DNA of 64,000 bases, from assembly GCA_030745875.1 (NCBI GenBank), contig JASLNT010000106.1, forward strand, positions 41,755 through 105,754, in the 5' to 3' direction. Of this stretch, positions 56,900 through 64,000 are shown piece after piece. The notes beneath the pieces are model-generated. The model saw only the letters and a list, made by a program, of their open reading frames with translations. It was not told the origin of the DNA and ran no database searches. The DNA is from Phycisphaerae bacterium (lineage in GTDB: Bacteria; Planctomycetota; Phycisphaerae; SM23-33). The position numbers and the translations under genes are program-made. Positions within the stretch are counted from its first letter, which is position 1; each line of letters opens with the position of its first letter.

Positions 56900-57832
56900 A
56901 TGCATATTCATAATCTGGACAAGTGGAAAACCAGCCATGATTTTGAGGTCGCCAACGAGTCCGGCCGGCGACGAACGCTGCTGATTCTCGTGTTGACGAT
57001 AGTGACCATGGTCGGTGAGATAGTCGGCGGCACGTTATTGGGATCGATGGCGCTTCTGGCTGACGGATGGCATATGGCGACACATGCGGCGGCCTTCGGG
57101 ATAACGGTTTTCGCGTACTGGTACGCACGGAAACACAGGGACAATCCGGACTTCGCATTCAGCACAGGAAAAGTGAGCGCCCTGGGCGGATTCGCAAGTG
57201 CGGTCTCGTTGGCGGTGGTTGCGTTAATGATGGCGTCAGAGTCAATTCATCGCTTGATCGCACCGCAGCAAATCATGTTCGACCAGGCGATTCTTGTTGC
57301 CTTCCTTGGCTTGACGATCAACGGCGTGTGCGTATTCATGCTTCACGGCCAGCATCACTCCCACGATGGCGGTCATCACGATCACAATCTAAAGGCCGCA
57401 TATTTCCACGTCCTCGCCGACACGCTCACATCAGTGCTTGCGATTGTGGCTTTGGCGTTTGGGAAGTTCCTGGGTTGGGTCTGGCTGGATCCGGCGATGG
57501 GTGTGGTTGGCGCCCTTGTAATATCCAAGTGGGCTCTCGGGCTGCTTGTCAATAGCGGTAAGATGTTGCTCGACAGAAACGTGGATCGAGAAACCAGAGA
57601 CGCAATCATCTCTCGCATTGAATCAGACACCGATAATCGAGTTGTTGATCTGCACGCATGGCACGCCAGCCCTCATCACATAATGCTGATCATCTCCATT
57701 GTCACGCACTACCCTAAGGATCCCGCTTACTACAAGGAATTGCTCTCCGAAGTGGGCGAGTTTGCACACGTTACTATTGAGGTTAACCAGTGCGTCGAAC
57801 CACCGTGCATCCCGATCAACGGCGAGAGATAG
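56900..57832 (+). CDS. dmeF: Cation diffusion facilitator, DmeF-like
   Basis: 310 residues. The N-terminus MHIHNLDKWKTSHDFEVANE and the LLADGWHMATHAAAFG membrane motif are hallmarks of DmeF-type Co/Ni exporters of the CDF family. Six membrane helices are visible; a His-rich cytosolic loop (HGQHHSHDGGHHDHN) lies between helices 4 and 5, followed by YFHVLADTLTSVLAI. The C-terminal cytosolic domain (RIESDTDNRVVDLHAWHASP) senses metal. Metal/proton antiport from cytoplasm is expected; cobalt/nickel specificity is inferred from sequence. GGAAGGA precedes the ATG. Confidence 0.9.
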   Translation: MHIHNLDKWKTSHDFEVANESGRRRTLLILVLTIVTMVGEIVGGTLLGSMALLADGWHMATHAAAFGITVFAYWYARKHRDNPDFAFSTGKVSALGGFASAVSLAVVALMMASESIHRLIAPQQIMFDQAILVAFLGLTINGVCVFMLHGQHHSHDGGHHDHNLKAAYFHVLADTLTSVLAIVALAFGKFLGWVWLDPAMGVVGALVISKWALGLLVNSGKMLLDRNVDRETRDAIISRIESDTDNRVVDLHAWHASPHHIMLIISIVTHYPKDPAYYKELLSEVGEFAHVTIEVNQCVEPPCIPINGER

Positions 57833-57900
57833 TCGAAAGCAAACCGTTCATGCGGCTTTCCGCCAAACACATGACCTATTGAGTGTGCTATTCAGGATTC

Positions 57901-60015
57901 TCAAACATCGAGGCCCGCAGTATGCGGTGAATTGGTTTCTTGTGCCTTTTCCATGTTCCGCCTGATCGCGTCGGATAGAGATTCCGGACCAACAGGTTTT
58001 GCAACGTAGTCGTCCATCCCGACCTCAAGGCACTTCTCACGGTCGCCCTTCATAGCATGGGCCGTCATGGCGATGATCGTAACATCATGATTGAGAACCG
58101 AAGAGTTCGGGTCACGTATGGCTTGGGTGGCTTCGTATCCGTCCATTACGGGCATCTGGCAGTCCATGAAGATCACGTCATACGGGATTCGCTCGAGAGC
58201 TTCCAGAGCCTCTGCTCCGTTGGCTACGGCGTCGGCGTTGCATCCTAGTTGATTTTGCACCAGGCGAAGAGCTAGAACTCGATTGACAGTGTTGTCCTCT
58301 GCAATAAGAACACGAAGGTCCCGCAGACTATCGGGGCTAACGCAAACCCCGGTCGCATTGTCCGCAGGATGGATTCCGGCGACGTCCGAAGACGACTCGG
58401 CGGGTTGTTTCTCCATAGAGACGATAAACCAGAAAGTCGAGCCCAGGTCGGGCTGGCTTTCAAGACCGATCTGTCCGCCCATCAAATCAACAAGTTGCTT
58501 GCATATCGCCAGGCCCAGACCTGTTCCTCCGTACTTCCGCGTTGTTGACGCGTCGACCTGGGAGAAGGAATGGAACAGCGTATCGAGCCGGTCGGGTTCT
58601 ATGCCAATACCGGTGTCGCTGACGGAGAATCGCACTGTAGCGTGAGTGTCGTTTTCGGAATGCAGCGACGCCCTGACGGCCACCTCGCCCTGTTCGGTGA
58701 ATTTCACAGCATTGTTGGCCAGGTTGATCAGTATCTGACGCAACCTTCCCGGATCGCCTCTCAGCAGGGGCGGCACGTCCGGATCCATAACGCACGAGAA
58801 GCGGAGATTCTTACCGTCGGCCCTGCCAGCTACGACGTCAGTGATCTCTTCCATCGCTGCGGACAGATCGAAATCCAGAGTCTCCAATTCCATCTTGCCC
58901 GCTTCGATCTTCGAGAAGTCGAGGATATCGTTCACCAGCATCAGCAACTGGTTCCCGCATGCGCGGACTATCTGTGCGAATTCGTACTGCTCGTTGTTCA
59001 GTTCGGTTTCCATCAGGAGCCCGGACATTCCTATAATCCCGTTCATGGGCGTTCTTATTTCATGGCTCATATTTGCCAGGAACTGGCTCTTGGCTTCATT
59101 GGCGGTCTCGGCTGCGGCGCGGGACCTCTCAAGATCGTCAACCATATTCAGTGTCGCCCGTCGGGCCGCTTCCAACTCTCTCGCCCTGCGCCCCAGTTCA
59201 TTATTGGCTCGCTGGCGTTTTTCGGCGGTGACAACGGCTTGTCTTTCGACCTGTTCGAGGCGGTCGGCCATCTGGTCTACACCGTGGCAGACCATCCCCA
59301 CTTCGTCGCTGAATGGACTGTTGATCCGATAGCGCAGGTTTCCTCCAGCCAGTTCATCGGTCGCCTGCTTGATCGCAACAACGCCCCTGGTGAGCGTTCG
59401 GGTCAGCAGCACCGAGATCACGATTCCGGCGATGATAGTCACGACACCGCCGATAATCAGGGTCCAGGAAGTCCTGGTCGCCACAGCGATCATTTTCTCA
59501 CCGGCCGCCTGAGCGGCGGCGCGGCTGGTGCGGCTGCACTCCACGCTTCTGTTAATAGAATCTGCAATGGCCTGGTCAATCTGCCTTTGGATCATTCGCC
59601 CGTTATCGTCCTTAATGTAGTCGATTGAGGCGGCGAAGGCGTATAGCAGCGTCCGAATTCGCCTTTCTTCGCGACAGAGTTTATCAACGGTGTCCCTGTC
59701 ACTCTGCGATAGCGGTGAGTCCCGCAATTCAGCCAGGAGATTCCGGATTGCGGGAAAATGATCTCGATCAATTTCCGCCGGATCGAATTCCCTTTCGCGA
59801 CGACAGCGCTGAAAATCCGCCTCGAAGGATTTCAGGTTAAAAGCGATGTCCGAATAACGGTCGTGCTTGTAGCCCATGTCCTGTCTGTATTCTTTCAGAC
59901 CCGACGCCACGCCGCGCAAAACAATAACCGAACCTCCGGAAGACACGAGGATGATCCCCAGCAGTAAGCCCACTCCAAGTTGTCGTGCGCGCCTGTATGA
60001 CAGAGCCATTTCCAC
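57901..60015 (-). CDS. Hybrid sensor histidine kinase with receiver domain
   Basis: 704 residues. Membrane helices at ~14-34 and ~184-206 flank a helical periplasmic sensor region of about 150 residues, followed by HAMP (208-262), HisKA with His318 (MSHEIRTPMNG), the ATPase domain (N box NLANNAVKFTE, G1 DTGIGI, G2 GGTGLGLAI) and a C-terminal receiver with phospho-acceptor Asp618 (FMDCQMPVMDGYEA) and KPVG. No output domain; signals pass to a separate Hpt or regulator not seen nearby. It lies 9 bases downstream of the haem-domain gene on the same strand, indicating cotranscription. Confidence 0.92.
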   Translation of the reverse strand: MEMALSYRRARQLGVGLLLGIILVSSGGSVIVLRGVASGLKEYRQDMGYKHDRYSDIAFNLKSFEADFQRCRREREFDPAEIDRDHFPAIRNLLAELRDSPLSQSDRDTVDKLCREERRIRTLLYAFAASIDYIKDDNGRMIQRQIDQAIADSINRSVECSRTSRAAAQAAGEKMIAVATRTSWTLIIGGVVTIIAGIVISVLLTRTLTRGVVAIKQATDELAGGNLRYRINSPFSDEVGMVCHGVDQMADRLEQVERQAVVTAEKRQRANNELGRRARELEAARRATLNMVDDLERSRAAAETANEAKSQFLANMSHEIRTPMNGIIGMSGLLMETELNNEQYEFAQIVRACGNQLLMLVNDILDFSKIEAGKMELETLDFDLSAAMEEITDVVAGRADGKNLRFSCVMDPDVPPLLRGDPGRLRQILINLANNAVKFTEQGEVAVRASLHSENDTHATVRFSVSDTGIGIEPDRLDTLFHSFSQVDASTTRKYGGTGLGLAICKQLVDLMGGQIGLESQPDLGSTFWFIVSMEKQPAESSSDVAGIHPADNATGVCVSPDSLRDLRVLIAEDNTVNRVLALRLVQNQLGCNADAVANGAEALEALERIPYDVIFMDCQMPVMDGYEATQAIRDPNSSVLNHDVTIIAMTAHAMKGDREKCLEVGMDDYVAKPVGPESLSDAIRRNMEKAQETNSPHTAGLDV

Positions 60016-60024
60016 TTCCCGCGT

Positions 60025-61062
60025 TTAACGAGTTATTTCGAGGACAATCCGGTCAAATCCGTCTCCGGTCCGGTACAACGGTTGGGACCATTCGGGATGA
60101 ACTGTGTCTCCGGACATTTCGTAGCAACTGACGATAAACAGATATCTGCCGCCAGCTGTGAAGGCAACGTCGTCATCGTGTCCGGTGTCCAGTTTTCGGG
60201 CAAACTCAACAGTCCATCCACCTTCACGCCAACACCCCCTTGCCGAGACGTCGGCGCGGCTGCCGGTAGGCTGCCGGTTGATAAAGCGAGGTGCAAAAGG
60301 ACCCTGGTGGTCCAGTGCAATCTTCTCTTCATACGCGGACTGCCCGCTGTCGCCGGTTCGGAGCAGATACATCGGGCTATTGCCCGCCAGCGGAGTAATC
60401 TCCGTAGCATGTACATTCTGTTTCTGGGTCGAATAGGAATGCGATTTATCGTCGGCGTAACCTGCGGGATTGGTTCGGCAGGCTTTCCAGAACCATATAT
60501 CGCCGCGGTGCGGTTGACCGCCCCGGAGTAATAGATTCGCATTGAGCCCCTGCATGCTCCACTTGAAGGCGAACATGTCCTCGCGGTCGTTGTAGGGTTT
60601 GTAGATCCCGGCCTCGCGGTCCCATCTGAAGCTCTTGTGCGTCGTAGACGGAGAGACGTCCGGAAATGTGACCAGGAAGAATATGGTGTCGCTCGTGTGC
60701 ACGGCGCGGATGGTGATCGTACGCTGTGAGGGGAAATCGAGCGTGGTGATTGGCTTGGCGAGTGACCAGACAGCATCACCGGCGATCCCGTCAATTACGG
60801 GCGATTCGTTGACGGAAGGGCAAACCAACTTCAGATCCGACGGCGAGCGTTTTGCCGGTGCGAGGGCCTGAAAATCACCCGGGACAAATGGGGATACAAC
60901 ATATCCTGACGCACCATCGGCAGACGATCCGGGCTGGTCGGGCGAAATGCGTGCGATCGCCTTTTCAGGCCCCTGGCCCGACGATTGAACGAGCCAGACC
61001 GATACGCCCGCGGCGACAAGGATCGCGCCGAGAATGATCCAATTGCATGTTCGCTTGTTCAT
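60025..61062 (-). CDS. Membrane-anchored ethylbenzene dehydrogenase-like haem-binding protein
   Basis: 345 residues. An N-terminal helix (WIILGAILVAAGVSVWLVQ) anchors a periplasmic domain. From ~78 onward it follows the EB_dh haem-binding fold: VIDGIAGDAVWSLAKP, DREDMFAFKWSM, GDIWFWKACRTNPAGYADDK, WREGGWTVEFARKL. In the gamma subunits of DMSO-reductase-type enzymes this fold holds a b-type haem with Met and Lys ligands; candidates are M163 or M170 and K193. No catalytic molybdenum subunit is nearby. Sitting between a sensor and a hybrid kinase, it may act as a haem/redox-sensing input. Family match is good, the sensing role is inferred. Confidence 0.78.
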   Translation of the reverse strand: MNKRTCNWIILGAILVAAGVSVWLVQSSGQGPEKAIARISPDQPGSSADGASGYVVSPFVPGDFQALAPAKRSPSDLKLVCPSVNESPVIDGIAGDAVWSLAKPITTLDFPSQRTITIRAVHTSDTIFFLVTFPDVSPSTTHKSFRWDREAGIYKPYNDREDMFAFKWSMQGLNANLLLRGGQPHRGDIWFWKACRTNPAGYADDKSHSYSTQKQNVHATEITPLAGNSPMYLLRTGDSGQSAYEEKIALDHQGPFAPRFINRQPTGSRADVSARGCWREGGWTVEFARKLDTGHDDDVAFTAGGRYLFIVSCYEMSGDTVHPEWSQPLYRTGDGFDRIVLEITR

Positions 61063-61099
61063 CTCATATCTCCATTAACCGTCATTTTCATCCGTTTCT

Positions 61100-62803
61100 T
61101 CACCCCGAAGTCCCAAGTAAGGCCATATCGTACGGAGGAGCGACGCCAGCCTTGCGGGCCATCTCGTTGACTTCACGCTTCAGCTCCACCATCCGCTCCT
61201 CCCGCCCCACCGCCAGGCGGTTGAACCGCCCAAGATCGGTTACTGTCGCCTGCAATTGGTCCTCAGCCCGCACACGCTCGCTAACATCGCGACAGATCTC
61301 AATAACTTGAACCACCTCGCCCTTTTCATTGAAGACGGGTGCGGCGCTGACTTCGACTTTGCTTTCATTACCGCCGGCGTCATAGTGTGTGTGGGTTACC
61401 ATCGTCGGAGCTCCGGTCTCCAACACCTGCCGCAGAGGGCAGGGGTCCTCCAGCCCGGTGCACGGGGTGTCGCTGTGATGGGAAACCTGGTGACATCGCA
61501 TGCAGGCAACCACCGGGTCCTTCCCGCCAGTGAGCTTACGCACGGTTTCATTGGCCATCACGATGCGATAATCCAGGTCGATAACCATAAACGAATCGGG
61601 AATGGCCTCGAGTATCACGTTGAGATGGTCGCGAACGCCCTGCAGTTCTCTCTCGGCTGCGGCGCGATTGGCGACTTCGACCTCCAGATCAGCATTCGCC
61701 TCGGCCAACCGGCTGGTGTGATGACTTAACACTACATCCACGCGCCCCAGATAGAAATAGAACGCCCCAAACAGAATCGCACCGATCACCAGGCAGACTC
61801 CCACGCTGACGAGTATCGTCTCAAAGAAGGCGGCCCGATCGGCGGTCATGTCTCGCAAGAGCACCATATCTCCGACATTGTGGCCGGAAGCGTCCAGCAG
61901 CACTGAGGAACATGCCGCATGGCTTCGACCGTCGATGGTCGTCTCAAAATCAAACGATTCTCCGCCTTCGACTATGGCGGTCTTGGATCTGCTCAAAGCT
62001 TCGGGCGCGCCGGGAAGTGAGTGGCTTACTATCACGCTGGACTCAAGCCTATGCCAATCGGCGTCGCGGCCGAGCATCATCATTCCTTCTGTCCAGGTGG
62101 ATTTGTCCAGCAGTTGCTTTTTGATCAGGATACAGAACTCGACCCCGAACGCCTTGGTGAGATGTTCGACAACATGCTCGATCTCCTCTCCCATTTCGAG
62201 GTAACCGATTAGACGCCCGTTGTCGTACCACGGGCGCACCACGCGAAGGGTGAACGTGCCCAGAGGACCCAATTCGATGCCTTGGGCGGTCTTACCGGTT
62301 TTCGCGGCCTGTTTGGCGGTGAACCGATCTATTGTATCACCGTGCCGCATGGGCTGATGAACGCGAAGGAGACAGACCCGCTCTGGGCTCAAAAAATAGA
62401 AATGCGTGATCTGGTTCTGTTGGCGCATCCGATCCAGCAGCGGTTTGGTCCGCTTGTAAAGAGCTTCCGTGTCACCATTCTTCATATCGTCCCGAAGGTC
62501 CTTGTTCCAGGCGACAGCCTCCAGCGCGGCGATCATGGAACTGGCCTCTCGGTCCAGTTCGGCCTGAAACCCCCGAGACACTTTATCGCAGAGTGCTTCA
62601 CACTTCTCGTCCAGTTCACGCCTCTGGTGCGCATACGACGTCCACCCAAACGCGCCCAACATCACGACAAGCGCTACAGTCACTGGTATCAACACGCGAA
62701 CGCGAACGCTCCCCGACCTCCTGGTCTTGGAACTGCGGACCGGCGAATCCGAAGCATCGGTCATGCGCCCGCGCGTCGCGCAACTTCTTGTTGCGTTGTT
62801 CAC
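61100..62803 (-). CDS. Cache/PAS sensor protein with CxxCH cysteine cluster
   Basis: 567 residues. Helices at ~38-58 and ~332-358 bracket a double-Cache-like periplasmic domain (FYFLSPERVCLLRVHQP, GIELGPLGTFTLRVVRPW, YLEMGEEIEHVV). A coiled coil leads to a PAS domain (VILEAIPDSFMVIDLDYRIV) with the insertion ACMRCHQVSHHSDTPC and DPCPL; such a C-x2-C-H...C...C cluster occurs in PAS domains that bind haem or metal. The C-terminus is a short helix (LNRLAVGREERMVELKREVN) with no kinase or cyclase, so it may partner the kinase two genes downstream. GTG 62803 is chosen because AAGGAG lies 8 bases upstream; GTG 62812 and ATG 62764 are alternatives. Confidence 0.78.
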   Translation of the reverse strand: MNNATRSCATRGRMTDASDSPVRSSKTRRSGSVRVRVLIPVTVALVVMLGAFGWTSYAHQRRELDEKCEALCDKVSRGFQAELDREASSMIAALEAVAWNKDLRDDMKNGDTEALYKRTKPLLDRMRQQNQITHFYFLSPERVCLLRVHQPMRHGDTIDRFTAKQAAKTGKTAQGIELGPLGTFTLRVVRPWYDNGRLIGYLEMGEEIEHVVEHLTKAFGVEFCILIKKQLLDKSTWTEGMMMLGRDADWHRLESSVIVSHSLPGAPEALSRSKTAIVEGGESFDFETTIDGRSHAACSSVLLDASGHNVGDMVLLRDMTADRAAFFETILVSVGVCLVIGAILFGAFYFYLGRVDVVLSHHTSRLAEANADLEVEVANRAAAERELQGVRDHLNVILEAIPDSFMVIDLDYRIVMANETVRKLTGGKDPVVACMRCHQVSHHSDTPCTGLEDPCPLRQVLETGAPTMVTHTHYDAGGNESKVEVSAAPVFNEKGEVVQVIEICRDVSERVRAEDQLQATVTDLGRFNRLAVGREERMVELKREVNEMARKAGVAPPYDMALLGTSG

Positions 62804-62969
62804 GTCAAACACTCCTTCCCGCTTTGACCAGATAAGTAACGTCCCGATAGACAGTTCGCCCCGTCGTCAGTTCGCAACGCGTACGTATCTTCCTCCCATG
62901 CCTAGGGGGTTTATCGGACTATTACGGACCGGACTTTCTTTATCTGACCAGACAAACGTTAAGATCACA

Positions 62970-62997
62970 TTGCCCTTTTCACAGCAGTTCGTATACT
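62970..62997 (+). promoter_or_regulatory. Promoter of the small secreted helical protein
   Basis: TTGCCC at 62970-62975, 16-bp spacer, TATACT at 62992-62997, giving a leader of about 64 bases with GATAGGAG before the ATG. Confidence 0.55.
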
Positions 62998-63067
62998 TAC
63001 GAGGCAGAAGCAGGATTCAGTATCTATTGACTAACAGGAAACAGATCGGCGATAGGAGCACAACACA

Positions 63068-63730
63068 ATGAAACCCATGAGAATGTTCGTATTTGCGGCG
63101 GTGCTGACGGGACTGGCTGGTTGGACATTGGCGGCGAGAGATGGCGACAGGACCAGACGCAGGGGAAGGAAACCACAAGTGAGCCTCGCCGAACAGATCC
63201 TGGCTGAGTGCAAACTCACCGATAAACAGAAGGCGGATCTGAAAGAGAGAGTCAAGGCCCGCGACGCAGTTCTGGCCGAATGGGACAAGGCCAACGCAAA
63301 GAAAGTCGAAACCGCCGAAGCCGCCGCCAAAGACGCACGCACCAAACAGGACGCCGAAGCCAGGAAGAAAGCAGCCTCCGAACTCAGGCAACTGAAGACC
63401 GCACGACAGGAATCAGCAGCCCAGACGACCGCGGGGATCATCGGCATACTGACCCCCAAGCAGAGGCTCGCCTGGGAGACTTTTCAACTCTACACGTCCA
63501 CCGTCAACCGCTACCGAAGAGCCGAACTGACTGAGGAACAGCTAGCCAAAGTGAAAGTCGCCTGCGGCGCGGCGGCAAAAGAGCTTGGTGAAATTGACGA
63601 GAACGAGTCCAAACCCAAGAAGATCATCGGCGCGGTCAACCAGAAGCTGCGATGGGCTATCGACGTGCTCGTCCTTACGCCCCAGCAGCGCGAAGCTCTG
63701 GCTAAGAAACCCGAACCCAGGAAGAAATAG
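63068..63730 (+). CDS. Small secreted helical protein, Spy/CpxP-like in character
   Basis: 220 residues with signal peptide MKPMRMFVFAAVLTGLAGWT. The mature part is charged and nearly all helical, with two LT-x-xQ-like turns (KLTDKQKADLKE, LTPKQRLAWETF, LTPQQREALAKK), a feature of periplasmic Spy/CpxP-like proteins and many planctomycete paralogues. A chaperone or stress role is possible; sequence support is weak beyond the pattern. Confidence 0.7.
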   Translation: MKPMRMFVFAAVLTGLAGWTLAARDGDRTRRRGRKPQVSLAEQILAECKLTDKQKADLKERVKARDAVLAEWDKANAKKVETAEAAAKDARTKQDAEARKKAASELRQLKTARQESAAQTTAGIIGILTPKQRLAWETFQLYTSTVNRYRRAELTEEQLAKVKVACGAAAKELGEIDENESKPKKIIGAVNQKLRWAIDVLVLTPQQREALAKKPEPRKK

Positions 63731-63771
63731 AACGGTAATCGGCGCAGGAAACGCCTGGAATTGCTCCGACG

Positions 63772-64000
63772 CTAGGGCAGCCAGGCCTCGATATTCGTTT
63801 GCGGGCTGATTTGCATCGGCGAGGCGGTTTTCACCGACCCGTCCGACAGCAGATAGTTAACTCTTTCGAAATGTCGAGCGCTCTGCAGGAGTCGGCTGGC
63901 CGAACCTGACCGGTCATCGATATTGACCATCGATTCCTGATAGTCCACCAGCACTATGCAACCTCCGCCGGAGTCATACCTGTACGCGTAGATATTCATA
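63772..64000 (-). CDS. Prepilin-like protein, C-terminal part, 5' end outside window
   Basis: Only the last ~75 residues are present. SARHFERVNYLLSDGSVKT is the H-x9-DG motif near the C-terminus of planctomycete prepilin-type proteins, where the His and the DG turn are conserved. The protein ends 12 residues or so after it. The frame is open through the right edge. It is probably a second member of the family seen at 45588. Confidence 0.7.
   Translation of the reverse strand, partial: MNIYAYRYDSGGGCIVLVDYQESMVNIDDRSGSASRLLQSARHFERVNYLLSDGSVKTASPMQISPQTNIEAWLP

Noticed and set aside
56679..56984. 101-codon open frame upstream of and overlapping dmeF
   Set aside because: It overlaps the promoter, the palindrome and the dmeF start, lacks a Shine-Dalgarno and resembles no family.

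Overview
The window looks like chromosomal DNA of a Planctomycetota bacterium, probably a Phycisphaerae-like lineage. I judge this from gene content only: three large haem-binding HzsA-related proteins, prepilin-like proteins, a formylglycine sulfatase, DUF1080 and DUF6288-type secreted proteins, GH127, and transcription factors carrying histone-H1-like lysine/alanine tails. Coding density is high and GC is moderate to high. Both ends cut genes: a TPR protein on the left and a prepilin-like protein on the right. I found no rRNA, tRNA, CRISPR array or prophage.

Layout. 1-7471: a TPR protein converges on and overlaps a HAD phosphatase, followed on the minus strand by rho, coaE, a UPF0175 gene and ligA. 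7472-9929: an accessory patch with a decayed REP-associated transposase and three small genes; two carry the same 40-bp leader element and the third shares its GAAACGTT box. 10125-15600: a secreted repeat protein, a membrane J-domain protein, a secreted esterase and an unknown secreted protein. 15637-22894 (minus): GH127, a Tat-exported metallophosphatase and a PDZ/HEAT protein, a likely extracytoplasmic carbohydrate set. 23009-24402: cmk-plsC. 24443-29413 (minus): a C39-like/metallopeptidase lipoprotein, a membrane protein, and a partner-switching pair (HATPase and STAS) next to a Ser/Thr kinase. 29654-31702: a cyclotransferase fused to a ligase-like domain. 31824-35512: rpmH (44 codons), metK, a DksA-like protein, lspA and a deoxyribosyltransferase-like gene.

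35628-51064 holds three HzsA-related paralogues, interleaved with rlmN, recQ, a HEAT protein, a prepilin and a sulfatase. The whole rlmN-recQ gap is repeat DNA: 17 units of 13 bp, an IS200-type transposase between ~96-bp inverted arms made of REP-like hairpins, then about 22 units of 7 bp that run into the recQ stop codon. 51292-57832 has a DUF1080 protein and a metal/haem locus (DtxR-like regulator, HemP, two porins, FMN-binding lipoprotein, DmeF-like exporter). 57901-62803 (minus) is a compact three-gene set: a Cache/PAS sensor with a CxxCH cysteine cluster, a membrane-anchored ethylbenzene-dehydrogenase-like haem protein, and a hybrid histidine kinase. I consider it the best candidate for an undescribed signalling system here.

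Several -35/-10 pairs with 16-18 bp spacing can be read by eye. Three place the start site at or within a few bases of the start codon (cmk, the second HzsA-related gene, the cyclotransferase fusion), which suggests leaderless transcripts. All functions are assigned by reading motifs; no database search was run.
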